From contig NC_054743.1 of assembly GCF_018143015.1 (NCBI RefSeq), positions 64,695,244 to 64,759,243 of the forward strand: a stretch of 64,000 nucleotides of DNA. The letters run 5' to 3'. Each line of letters starts with the position of its first letter. Position 1 is the stretch's first letter. Below the pieces are notes generated by a model. It did not search any database. It was not told the origin of the DNA and worked only from the letters and a program-made list of their open reading frames with translations. This DNA is from Lytechinus variegatus (taxonomy: Eukaryota; Echinodermata; Echinoidea; Temnopleuroida; Toxopneustidae). The translations under genes and the position numbers were made by a program. Positions 11,601 to 32,220 of the stretch are shown piece by piece.

Positions 11601-12483
11601 AAGTATCGGACTGTATCCAAGTTTTACAGGGAGATGTAAATTGAAAAAATAATTTAGTGTTCTTTGTTGACATATCCTCTTTCTTTCCCTTCTTTTCATC
11701 TCTCTCTTCTATCAACCCTCTCTACCCCTCTCTCCCATCCTCAGCTGGGCCCTTGATCTCTACATCTTCTCCCCCTCTTTTTCTTTCCCCCTCTCCACCT
11801 CCCTCTCCTCTTTCTCTTCCAGCAAGTATCGGACTGTACCCAAGTTTTACAGGGAGATGTAAATTGAAAAAGTAATTTAGTGTTCTTTGTTGACATATCC
11901 TCTTTCTTTCCCTTCTTTTTCATCTCTCTCTTCTATCAACCCTCTCTATCCCTCTCTCCCATCCTCAGCTGGGCCCTTGATCTCTACATCTTCTCCCCCT
12001 CTTTTTCTTTCCCCCTCTCCACCTCCCTCTCCTCTTTCTCTTCCAGCAAGTATCGGACTGTACCCAAGTTTTACAGGGAGATGTAAATTGAAAAAAGTAA
12101 TTTAGTGTTCCTTGTTGACATATCCTCTTTCTTTCCCTTCTTTTCATCTCTCTCTTCTATCAACCCTCTCTACCCCTCTCTCCCATCCTCAGCTGGGCCC
12201 TTGATCTCTACATCTTCTCCCCCTCTTTTTCTTTCCCCCTCTCCACCTCCCTCTCCTCTTTCTCTTCCAGCAAGTATCGGACTGTACCCAAGTTTTACAG
12301 GGAGATGTAAATTGAAAAAGTAATTTAGTGTTCTTTGTTGACATATCCTCTTTCTTTCCCTTCTTTTTCATCTCTCTCTTCTATCAACCCTCTCTACCCC
12401 TCTCTCCCATCCTCAGCTGGGCCCTTGATCTCTACATCTTCTCCCCCTCTTTTTCTTTCCCCCTCTCCACCTCCCTCTCCTCT
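11601..12483. repeat. Tandem array, four units of 223-224 bp
   Basis: AAGTATCGGACTGTA recurs at 11601, 11824, 12048 and 12272, giving periods of 223-224 bp. Each unit is a short block ending in TTTACAGGGAGATGTAAATTG followed by about 160 bp of CT-rich sequence. Units differ by only a few bases, so the duplication is recent. The last unit is truncated in its pyrimidine tract. ORFs crossing it are low-complexity and not believable genes. Confidence 0.9.
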
Positions 12484-14228
12484 CTTCTCTCCCTTTTCTC
12501 CACATCCCCTTTACCCACTATCTCCCTCTCTATTCATTCTTACTTGTTTTCCTGAACACAAGTGTGCCAAAATACAACCCACAAAAAGGAGACAAAAGGT
12601 GCTATATTTTCCCCATTATTTATTTAAGAATGATACACGATACACATAACATGCACAGAGACCACATTCACATTAACATTTAAAATCAGATAAACGAATA
12701 CCTCTGCGTTTTGTGTGCTCCGTGCACATTCACTTGATTTTATTTCATGAAATAACTACACAATAATCATCATTGTATTCTAAATATTGTATTCTACCTA
12801 AGCAATGCTCTTCATGTGCCAAACCGGGGCAATGGTAACGGGGGAGGGCAAAAGGCCAAGGGGCACCCCCCCCCCTTTGAGGATATTATTCTTTCTTTGC
12901 TTATCAGAAGAAACAAAATGTCACAACAGGAAGTGCTTCAAACAGTGGTGACCTTTGACCCTGCCCCCTCTTTCCCACAGAGGAGGGGGGGGGGGTGTTG
13001 TCAATATATTTTCCCTCCTTATGGTGAAACCTGGATCAACCCCTACAATTAACGACATTCCCCTTATGCATAAATATAAAGAATGTTATTTACAGGTTGT
13101 AAACCTGGCTGAATAAAAAATGGAATTATATTCCTCTGGGTGGCATGACATAGAAGAGTTGTTTAGGAGTAATCAATACAGAAAAATAAACTATATTTCA
13201 ATTTATATTTTTGCTATCAGTGAAAGTGGCACGTCAGTAGCATGCCACTTTTCCCCCTCCCCAACCCCAAACCTCTAACTTGTTACTCCCCTGCTCTGAA
13301 GCCAGTTTGAACATAGGAACTGAGGAAAAACAAAATTCTGGGTACCTGTGACTATGTTTGCCCCTTTAATCCAAAACAAGATGCTTTCTAAGATTTTTTT
13401 TGAGGGGAGGGGTGGAATGAGGGCTGCAGCTGATTTCGCTCAAATTTTATTTTAACAAATTAAGTAATAGATTGTGTAGCCTACATGAATACGGAATGCA
13501 AAAAAAAAATATTGATGTTACCCTGAAAAATTAAAACTTGAGTAAGAAAGAAATTCACAAAATAAGTTTCTATATGCTTATGCTTATAATATCATATGTT
13601 GTGTAAAAAAATAGAAATGAAAAACTATTTAGCAATTACTTCTCCCATGTGGAAACTACATTTCACCTACTACAAGTTTCAGAATACTCTTGGCTTACTG
13701 GCCACAACCCAATGGGTGATGTGTAAATCCAGTTAAAACTTTTCATTACCTTCAATGATTTTACTGTGTGCAATATGTGCAATATATGAATCGATAACAT
13801 AATCAATACAGCATAAATAATCAATTCTTCCTTGATTTAGCTTTATAAAATTTAACCTATAATTTCGGCCAAGAAGATATACTGTCTTTTAAAGTTGATT
13901 ACAAAACAATAATATAAGTACGTACTGTAGTAAACTAATTCATATCTTAAGAAAACCAAAGGGGAAGGGTGTTAGTAATTTATGGAAGTTAGCATTAATG
14001 ATATGGTAGAATAATATGTTTGGGGTATTATATTCTTCAGACCCCCCCCCCCTCCTGGATATATAAATGTTTCAAACTGAAAAAATATATATATGTTTAT
14101 CTATGATAAACAGTGGTGCTAAAAAGTTTGTGACCCCCCCCCAGAAAATGAACATATCTAATAGTTCTGCCATGTTAAATATAGATATTTAATCAATAAT
14201 AATAACATATTTCTTGTATATATCACAT
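12484..14228. other. Intergenic, no gene recognised
   Basis: AT-rich sequence with several homopolymer C or G runs (about 12867, 12985, 14042, 14136). No supported exon, RNA gene or complete transposon is visible. Confidence 0.4.
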
Positions 14229-14480
14229 TATGTCATAACGTCCCTATGCGCTTCTAAAGCACCTGGATATTATTACCCTGGCTTTAACCCCACAGCCTTT
14301 ACAGCTCAGTGGCATTTTAAAGAATAAATTCTTGCCAGGTACCCATTCATATCACCTGGGTTGAGTGCAGCACAATGTGGATGAATATCTTGCTGAAGGA
14401 AATTTTGCCATAGCTGGGAAAGAACCCATGACCCTCTGTTTCAAAGTCAGAAGACTAATCCACTGGGTCACAACGCTTGA
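14229..14480 (-). mobile_element. tRNA-derived SINE, minus orientation
   Basis: Read on the minus strand, the head AGCGTTGTGACCCAGTGGAT resembles a tRNA 5' half and is followed by a TTCTGACTTTGAAACAGAGG block. The degenerate B-box is GGGTTCTTTCCC. The body with CACAATGTGGATGAATATC and the CACCTGGGTTGAG segment matches the SINE at 6775-7010 in the opposite orientation. Confidence 0.65.
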
Positions 14481-15599
14481 AAGTCAGGTGATAAAATATT
14501 ACATTAAATAAAGTGTTTTTCTCTGGGCTTGCCAAAAATTGTGGTACAGATATTGTTGTCTACATTCAATACTCAGCATGAAGGAGTTCCTTTTTTTGGT
14601 GGGTTTCGCTAACTTTCTAGCGCCACTGTATCTATAATTCAAGATATCAATAAATGTCAAACATTGTCAAGTAATGTTCACAAACCACTTTTTTAAAGCT
14701 AAGACTAAAACCAGGGGTTATAGAATGGAAAGCATCCGTCAGATAAAAATGTGGAAAAATCCTGATAAGTATTCCTCTAGAAACCTCTTTTACATTATCT
14801 GTATCATCAGGCAATGTGTGTGGGCAAACAAGAATACACTGACCAGGAAATATACATTTCTGCAAATATCCGAGAGACATTATTCCTATGTCTTTAGCGC
14901 AATATAAAAGCGGAATTACTATCATTATCATGTAAACCTTCAAAGTAAATCTGATCTCTGAATTCGTTGTATAATAGTAAGTAATGATCATGTAATTTTT
15001 ATTTATTTTTACTTCATCATATCGAATTATTCATATAAATTTCCATGCTCTTCATCCATTTGGGACAACCAAAGTAGTCATTTCATATAAAATTATGTAA
15101 ATTGGACGCATACAACCTTCTAATAGTCATCTCTATTATCTAAATCACAGCTACATTTCTGCATTTCTAACAGACCAGGGCTATGTAACACAAACGTTTG
15201 CAATCAATTGCTAAATGACAAATGACCAATCAAGATCATTGTTGCATGCACATTTTGTTCAGAGCACTAGCCAGGAACCAATCAGAATTGATCTTTCATA
15301 TTTATAATCAATCGCAAACATTGGTGTCACGGGGTCCAGTGGCATACATTGCATTAGCATTCCCCTTATTCATATATAAACACATAATTCCAATTTTGGC
15401 TTGATTGGTCATTTTATACAAACAAAATAGTGAACAATATACTATCATGAATTTATCATTAAATTTCTGTACAAAATAGAAAGAAGAAAGGGTATCTAAA
15501 AGAAACATGAAAAAAAAAATCTTGAGAAGCAATTTGGAAATCATGTGACCAGGCAGGCTTTTCTTCTCTCACAATGCTGACGAATTAAAAGAAACAAAC
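14481..15599. other. Intergenic, no gene recognised
   Basis: AT-rich DNA with no supported coding, RNA or transposon feature apart from a weak microsatellite-like stretch. Confidence 0.4.
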
Positions 15600-15607
15600 C
15601 ATGGAGG

Positions 15608-16016
15608 CAGGGTGCTACATAACTTTTTAGGAGCACTTGCCCAGTCGGGAAAGTAAATTTTGAAATAGTTAGAATATTCTTGCCCGAAAATCTATTTCAC
15701 TTGCCCCCCAAAAAGCTTTACCTCTTCAAAAGAAAGTTTTGCGGTTTTATGAACCATTGACCTTTTTCTCTCTTTTGACACGAACTGATCTACCTTGTTA
15801 TCGCATTTCTTTTTCCAAAGTGAATTCATCTTGCCTGCCTTGACTAAAATTAGGGTCACTATCATATCTACCCTAATTTTGGTCATTCTAACGTTACTGT
15901 GAGAATTTTGCTTGCCCAATTCGGGCAAGTAGCTTTGGTCACGACTTCAAAACACTTGCCCGACTCTAACTTTTACTTGCCCCGGGCAATCGGGCAAGTG
16001 CTTATGTAGCACCCTG
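15608..16016. mobile_element. hAT MITE with perfect 8-bp target duplication
   Basis: The termini CAGGGTGCTACATAA and TTATGTAGCACCCTG are exact inverses over about 15 bp. They are directly flanked by CATGGAGG at 15600-15607 and 16017-16024. The 409-bp interior is repetitive, with many ACTTGCCC/GGGCAAGT words in both orientations, and codes for nothing recognisable. The 8-bp duplication with CAGGG-type ends assigns it to hAT. The perfect duplication suggests a fairly young insertion. Confidence 0.9.
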
Positions 16017-16027
16017 CATGGAGGGAA

Positions 16028-16935
16028 TAACCCATTTTATATGACACTGAGATGCATGTAGATCCTTGTCATTTGATTGGTTGTTTGATGTCAATCATTC
16101 TCAACCCATTTTACAATGGCGTCATCACCCACGGAATTTTGGATTCATTCATTCTGCAATTTTGGATCCATATGATTTTGTCTATTGCACACTCGCAGAG
16201 ATCACCAGCACCAGCACATCTCAGAGAACTCCTTAAATTAAAATCACCCACCCAGTCTTACAGGCTTCGTAGTTCCCATGACGCAATGCTCCTCAGTCTC
16301 CCACCATGTAAAACAAAGATCACACTAGGTGACCGTGCCTTTATCAGTGCTGCACCCAAACTCTGGAACAGTCTCCCTTCCTCAATAAGAAATGCATCCT
16401 CTGTCAACTTATTCAAAACCAAACTGAAATCCCACCTCTTTCAAGAGAGTTTTTAAATAAATAAGTCATTTTTTCATGTTTTTTGTTATGTATTTTGTAG
16501 AATTAATTAATCTTTACTTATTTTTCTTCGATTAATTTAACAAACTTAAATTTACTTTTAAAATTTTTGCATATCCTGTTAATAATTGTTTTCTGCTTAT
16601 CTGTTATGTATTGTAATGCACAGTTGAGTATATCCAAATAGAAATTGCGCAATATAAATTTACAATTATTATTCACTACACAAGAAAACACAGTACACGG
16701 CTGAATGTATGCGAACAAGCTCCCACTGAATGCACATTTGCATTCAGATTTATAAATGTCAAATGACAAGGATCTATTCATATAAAACATAATAAATGTT
16801 CTTTTCACTCGTGCAATGGACAGAATGCTTCATTTGCTGAAAGATGAAATGAATGATCCATTCAACTCGGCTATTCCTCGTTGAATGGATCGTTTCACTT
16901 TCCATCTTATAAAGTATTTTGTCGATTGCACTCAT
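16028..16935. repeat. Foldback-like host element interrupted by the LINE tail
   Basis: TAGATCCTTGTCATTTGA near 16059 has its complement CAAATGACAAGGATCTA near 16757. Likewise TTTTATATGA near 16034 pairs with TCATATAAAAC near 16780. Near 16856-16892 there is a GATCCATTCAAC/GTTGAATGGATC hairpin. The LINE fragment lies between the arms, so it probably inserted into this older element. Confidence 0.55.
16189..16676 (+). mobile_element. 5'-truncated LINE 3' end (CR1/L2-like)
   Basis: The reading frame ending at 16456 contains APAHLRELLKL, then GDRAFISAAPKLWNSLPSSI and FKTKLKSHLF. This is the conserved C-terminal tail after the reverse transcriptase in CR1/L2-type LINE ORF2. Everything upstream (reverse transcriptase core, endonuclease) is missing, as expected from 5' truncation. 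After the stop there is an AT-rich 3' UTR ending GCAATATAAATTTACAATTATTATT, the usual short-repeat tail. It is not functional. Confidence 0.85.
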
Positions 16936-17141
16936 AAACATTCATTATGAGAATAAGTAGTGTTCTAAGAAAATATTTGCAATCATTGCAAATTTCTGTT
17001 TACAACTGATAGATTAATTTCAGCTGATTATGTTAGGTATGATTATTTACGTCTGGGCCGGCCTTTAACGTCACCATCTTGAAAGTCGTGACCAGGGCAC
17101 AAACCCTGAACCTCTGCATCAATTTGTAACTTCCCCACATA

Positions 17142-17644
17142 CAGTTGAGGTCAAAAGTTTACATACACCCATGGAATTCATTGAAATTTGTTTGCTTGCC
17201 AAACATCGTAAAATTTACTATATCTTCAGAAATATAATACTACCATGACAAATTTGGTATCAAATGAAAGAGCATGTTAAATTCTTTCATATGATTTGGG
17301 ATGCCACTGGGATTAAAATATATTTCAGGTGGAATTTTCTTTGAAGAAGAAAGTGATATTCGTGCCAAACATATTCTATTGTTTGTTATCATATCTTTAA
17401 ACATCATTCCATAGAAATATATAAATGCCAAATCTATGATTTATATTACATTTTCTATTATATGTCACCACTGAACAAAAAGTGTAATCTGAAATGTTTG
17501 TGTTAAGAAGTAACTAGCACAATTATGAAATGTTTTTATATTTAATGTGTCTAAAATATGAAGATTTTTAGGGAGAAAATGACACCTTGTTTGGCAAGTG
17601 TCAACTTTTCTTTGAATTCTCTGGGTGTATGTAAACTTCAACTG
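17142..17644. mobile_element. Tc1/Sleeping Beauty-like MITE, 503 bp
   Basis: The left terminus is CAGTTGAGGTCAAAAGTTTA and the complement of the right is CAGTTGAAGTTTACATACAC. Both continue into ACATACACCCA and a GAATTC block. TA flanks both sides. The TIR matches the CAGTTGAAGT...TTTACATACAC consensus of vertebrate Tc1-like elements. The right end lacks about eight bases relative to the left. There is no transposase ORF, so it is non-autonomous. Confidence 0.9.
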
Positions 17645-18216
17645 TACATAGCTTGGATTACACGTTTGTCACCCTTGAGAAGTCTTTAAAGACAGGTCTA
17701 ACTGTCACAATTGAATGAGAGTTAAACTGCATTGATGAAACATCCACAAATTTACTGTAAACTGTTGATCCAAATGCCAAATGAAACTCGGTAAAAAAAA
17801 TATACACCTACATATTAAAGGGCGCACCAACCTACGCTGAATCATGACAGGGGCCGACACGACTTCCAAGAGTTTATGACCCAACTCTTTGCTGCTACGT
17901 CACTTCCAGCAATGATCAGACAGGTCATATCCCTGAAGACTTAGGTGTGCAGTCAAAAAGTTAAAGGTAAATAATTTTTACTGATTTTCATTTTGCCTTT
18001 GGATCAAAAGTTTGAATTTGTAAAGGTCTGACTGTATGTCATATATGTTTCTTTTTTTTAACAATTCTAGATCTTTAGTCAACTATCAATGAGATCAGAA
18101 ATACCCTAAAATACCATTGGAATTTTGATAAAATAACCAAAATACAAAAACATACAATAAAATGCTTCTCAGCTTCTTTCCATGTTTCTATTAGGACCTT
18201 CCCTCAGGCATGACAC
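17645..18216. other. Region 3' of TFG
   Basis: It presumably includes the TFG 3' UTR, because it lies directly downstream of the TFG stop on the minus strand. I could not identify a confident minus-strand AATAAA polyadenylation signal. Confidence 0.35.
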
Positions 18217-27523
<9,307 letters not shown>

Positions 27524-27690
27524 TGTCTTTATTCAGCTCCCTACCTATTGTTAAGGTAATAATAGGCAGGGTAAAAAGGAATAGACCATCGTTGTTTGGG
27601 CTGCACACGCCATAGAAATCTGCCGTAGGCCCCCTCTCAACTTGCAACAATTTTATAAAAAGGGTTAGTTCATTACTCTACACTAAATAT
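27524..27690 (-). promoter_or_regulatory. Probable TFG 5' UTR and promoter region
   Basis: It lies immediately upstream of the TFG start on the minus strand. No TATA box or other definite core element could be assigned, so the call rests on position only. Confidence 0.35.
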
Positions 27691-27694
27691 TTCC

Positions 27695-28265
27695 TTTGGT
27701 AGATATTTCCTTTGGTTGATTTTTTTTCCTTACTTGAAAGATAGTTTTAGCATTGCAAAGCAGCAATTTTAATAAAATTTTGTTGTCAAAATGTGATTAA
27801 ACCTATTTTCCCCTTTCTTTATTTCAATTTCAAACACTTAAATACACCCCGAACAACTAAAACTGAAAGTAATATACTCACCAATCTTCAAATTGGCAAG
27901 AATTCTACCGAGGATATTTTAAAAAATATAGAGTGCAAGAGGTATACAATTCTTTTAGAGTGGACTAAGAACAATTTCATGTATAGGATTAATTTGAAAT
28001 TCTATTCTATTTATTTCCTTTTGGTTGATTTCCCTTATCTGAAAGTAAATTATGTTATTTTGTAGACAAGGCAGCAATTTCGATAAATTTTTGTTGTCAA
28101 AATCTTTTCCCCTTTCTTCGTATCGAACAATTATTTAAATAATACCCCCAGAAAACTGTAACTGAAAGCAATTGTACAATGTCTTATGGTATACTTGCCA
28201 ATCCTCAAATTGGCAAGAATCCTAGGATATAAAAAATATAGAGTGATGCAGAGGTATAGAATTTC
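27695..28265. repeat. Diverged tandem duplication of about 300 bp
   Basis: Blocks recur in the same order: GCAGCAATTT(T/C), TTTTGTTGTCAAAAT, CCCCTTTCTT, AATC(T/C)TCAAATTGGCAAGAAT and AAAAAATATAGAGTG...GGTATA. The first copy starts near 27758 and the second near 28066. Confidence 0.75.
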
Positions 28266-28442
28266 TATAGAGTGGAAGATAAAGCCTTAGGTTTTGGAAC
28301 ACTCATTTCTGCTGTTACTTGCTTATGGTCGAGAAGTTTGAGGCTACAGATTAGAGTTTTATGCTAAACTGTCACAATGGAATGGTAAGGTGTGACATAA
28401 GCATGGCATGGCAGGCTTGGGGGGATTGGCAAGTTCTCAATA

Positions 28443-28917
28443 GGTGGTTTCAGACTGCCTCGAAGTTCGTCAGTTCCAGGTATTTTCTGATCGGGAAATT
28501 TACCAGATCAAAAAATACCAGGTAATATTGGAAATGTGAAAGCAAATTACGCGTAATATCCCCGAAAGAAAATACCCACTAAATAGTAGGTACTTGGCAA
28601 AATTATGAGAACTTTCGCGGGGATCTTTCCAAGGTCACAGGTGGTTTGGCAATGTGAAAGCAATTTACAGGAACTTTAAGCCAAGCGTGTAGTTGGGCAC
28701 GGGCGCCCGTGGGTGGCTGCTGAGCTAGTGGTTTTGAATCTCTCGCCTTGCCTGCTTATCAGACCATACTGTGGATGCTCCTAACTTTAGGAATTTATCC
28801 CGAAGGGTATATTTCAGGGAGATGTGAATGCAGGAATAATTAATGGGTATTTTTTAGCCTAAAAAATTTCTCATAATTTAACGGGGATTCTTATGATTGA
28901 GGTGGTTTGAAACCACC
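28443..28917. mobile_element. TA-flanked foldback MITE, 475 bp
   Basis: The termini GGTGGTTTCAGAC and GTTTGAAACCACC are flanked by TA at 28441-28442 and 28918-28919. GGTGGTTT-like words also occur inside. It is non-coding. Confidence 0.65.
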
Positions 28918-29329
28918 TAATTACACTTTGTTGCACACACAACTCCCCGATCAAACTATGAATCAGAGCTGAACAATCTCACATAAAAAATCACTTTTCC
29001 ACAGAAATTATTGCAAAATCATGATATGGTAATAATTTAATAGATTTTCAAATTATTGATTTGGTGATGTTGTCGGCCGAGCAAGTTATTAATATTGAGC
29101 TTTTAAAAGAAGTAGTTTCAGCAGTTGTTTTTAGTCTTGTTACAAATGATGACGCAGACTTGTGTGGTGGGCTTTGGGAAGATAAATACATGCACGGTAT
29201 GTCACATATGTCTGAAAATATTTGAAATTTCTAAAACATGTCAATTTTCTAACCATTTTCAAGATATATTTTCAGAATATTTCATTGAGAATAAATATAA
29301 GAAAAATTTAAGATGAGTGATTTTCTTTG

Positions 29330-30020
29330 TTTTAGATTTAGCTTTCTTCCACTTTTTTTCTTTTTCCATCTTTCGTTGTTTCTTTCATCCTTTCTTTCTA
29401 GTTCTTTCTTTTTCTCCATCTTTCTTTCCTTCCTTTCATCAATTTGTCCCTTTAATATTTTCTTTCTCTCTTTCTTTCCTCTTTCTTTCTTTTTTTCTTT
29501 CTTTCTTTCTTTCTTTCCTTCTTCCTCCCTTCTTTCTTTTTCTTATTTCATTCCTAATTTCCTTCCTTTTCACTCATTCTCCCTTTCTTTCCCTTTCATT
29601 TATTCTTTCATTATTTCCTTCCTTTCATTATTTCTTTCCCCAAGTCCTTCTTTCTTCTCATTACATTCTTTCTTCCTTTGTCCTTTCTCTCCTGTTTTTT
29701 TTTACTTTCTTTTCTTACTTAATTCTTCATTCCTTTCTTTCTTTCCATCTTTCTTTCATCCTTTCTTCATCCTTCCTTATCTCCTTGCCTTTTTAAATTC
29801 TTGCTTTCCTTCCTTCTCTTTTGTTTTACTTTCCTTCCTTCTTTCTTTCTAACTTGCATCCTTTAATCGTCCTTAATTTCTTTCTTTCATTTTTACTTCC
29901 CTTCTTCTTTTTTAATTCATTTTTCCTTTCTTTTGCTTTTTTATTCCTTCCTTTCTTTCTTCCTATTCTTCCTTTCTTTACTTTGTCTTTCATTTCTCCC
30001 ATTTTTCTTTTTTCTTTAGG
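29330..30020. repeat. CTTT-rich polypyrimidine tract, about 690 bp
   Basis: Nearly pure C/T on the plus strand, dominated by CTTT and CCTT tetramers with scattered A. Long ORFs through it are low-complexity Phe/Ser/Leu strings and are artefacts. Confidence 0.9.
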
Positions 30021-30789
30021 CTAGAAGCCTAGATTAGTTTTTTTTGTGAAGTTGTTAATGTTTCTGTACAATGAATGTCATGATCCTGATCCAGATAGTG
30101 AGATACATTACCATGCCTAATTACCGTAAGGTGATCAACTACTCATATGTAAGAGAATATAATACATGATCTAAAATCATTTATCTAAACTCGCCAAAAT
30201 ATTTCCATTTTGGCTGGCTACAATTAATGCGCTATTAAAATTTGCGCTCCCATTCATTCTAACATCACACAGCCCTATGGATGGGACTACAATTATTGTT
30301 TGCCGACTGTCCGTGCACTGCAAGAACAATATAAAATCGACTTATCACACGCAAAGCCATACAATAAACCTTCACATTTAACAATTTATCAGATGTATAA
30401 TATTCCCTTTAGAATCACAAAACAAACATCATATTCACCTTCTTCCGTAGCCTTCAGAATATGAAAAACAAATCACCGAGTGAAGGATGGGGAACAGCCT
30501 CATTCAACTACGTGTATGAAATTGAAGGTAGCCGACACTTTTGTACCAAAATATAAAAAGAAATAGACCCCCCCCAAAAAAAAAAGGATTTTTTTTTATA
30601 AATTTCATTTGGATGCAAGGGAGCGGGCAAGGGAGGGTCTATTGGCAATTTGGTGATGGCGATGGTGGGGGGGGGGGGGCTTGTTCGATATTTAGAAGGG
30701 GAAAAGGGAAATTATAGGGGAAGAAAATATTGTTGTTTTTTTCTGTAGCTCCGCATGTCAAAGGTCACACAATTCTGCCCTTATAAAAA
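30021..30789. other. Intergenic, no gene recognised
   Basis: AT-rich sequence with C and G homopolymer runs near 30569 and 30667. Nothing coding is seen. Confidence 0.4.
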
Positions 30790-32220
30790 AAACTGAATGG
30801 TATACCATTGAAATACCATACACCATACACCATTGGAATACCATTGGAACACCATTTGAATACCATTCAAACAGAACGTGCCATACACCAATGGTATACC
30901 ATTCAAACACCAATGGTATACCATTGAAACTAATTTAAATAATTCGGACGTTACTATTACCATATTCATGAGCACCATTTACCATTCAAATACCATTGGT
31001 CAAACACCATTCACCATTGACCTACCATATGGCCACTATAGACAGGTTTACCATTGACCTACCATTCACCATTGACACACCATTCACCAATGGACTACCA
31101 CACACATACACCATTGACCTACCATTCACCATTGACACATCATTCACCACGCACCATTGGCCTACCATTCACAATACACCATTGGTCACCTACCATACAC
31201 CTCACACCATTGACCTACCATTCACCTACCATTCACCACGCACCATTGGCCTACCATTCATAATGCACCATTGACCTACCATTCACAATACACCATTGAC
31301 CTACCATACACCTCACACCATTGACCTACCATTCACCTACCATACACCACACACCATTGACCTACCATTCACCTACCATTCACCACGCACCATTGGCCTA
31401 CCATTCATAATGCACCATTGACCTACCATTCACAATACACCATTGACCTACCATACACCTCACACCATTGACCTACCATACACCACACACCATTGACCTA
31501 CCATTCACCATGCACCATTGACCTACCATTCACCACGCACCATTGGCCTTCACCATACACCATTGACCTACCATTCCCTGTACACCATTGACCTACCATT
31601 CACTGCACACCATTGACCTACCATTCCCTGTACACCATTGACCTACCATTCACTGTACACCATTGACCTACCGTTCACTGTACACCATTGACCTACCGTT
31701 CACTGTACACCATTGACCTACCGTTCACTGTACACCATTGACCTACCATTCACTGTACACCATTGCCCCAATGGTGTACAGTAAATGGTAGGTCAATGGT
31801 GTACAGGCAATGGTAGGTCAATGGTGTACAGTAAATGGTAGGTCAATGGTGTACAGGCAATGGTAGGTCAATGGTGTACAGTGAATGGTAGGTCATTGGT
31901 GTACAGGGAATGGTAGGTCAATGGTGTACAGTGAATGGTAGGTCAATGGTGTACAGTGAATGGTAGGTCAATGGTGTACAGTGAATGGTAGGTCAATGGT
32001 GTACAGTGAATGGTAGGTCAATGGTGTACAGTGAATGGTAGGTCAATGGTGCACAGTGAATGGTAGGTCAATGGTGTACAGTGAATGGTAGGTCAATGGT
32101 GTACAGTGAATGGTAGGTCATTGGTGTATGGTAGGTCAATAGTGTACAGGGAATGGTAGGCCAATGGTAGGTTGTGTTGTATGGTAGGTCAACGGTGTAC
32201 AGGGAATGGTGGTGATGGTA
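30790..32220. repeat. Palindromic satellite: 25-bp units in opposite orientations
   Basis: Left of 31766 the array runs as CACCATTGACCTACCATTCA plus five variable bases (25 bp). Right of 31768 the same unit runs as its complement (GTACAGTGAATGGTAGGTCA plus ATGGT). The junction is CACCATTG, CCC, CAATGGTG, which gives arms of several hundred bp with a 3-base loop. The left arm is longer and more varied. At its far left AATGGTATACCATT palindromes occur. ORFs across the array are repeat artefacts. Confidence 0.95.

Noticed and set aside
11657-12649. Ser/Pro-rich ORFs repeated at 224-bp intervals
   Set aside because: They are generated by the tandem array's pyrimidine tracts, and the short KYRTVPKFYREM-like piece lacks a donor site.
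16052-16456. A host gene encoding the whole 134-codon ORF
   Set aside because: Only its last 85 or so residues match the LINE tail. The upstream part is flanking sequence read through by chance.
29313-30024. Three long overlapping ORFs (up to 179 codons) rich in Phe, Ser and Leu
   Set aside because: They are translations of a CTTT/CCTT polypyrimidine tract, open only because the tract lacks stop codons.
30996-31274. 92-codon and 69-codon ORFs rich in His, Pro and Thr
   Set aside because: They are produced by the 25-bp satellite unit and have no independent coding signal.
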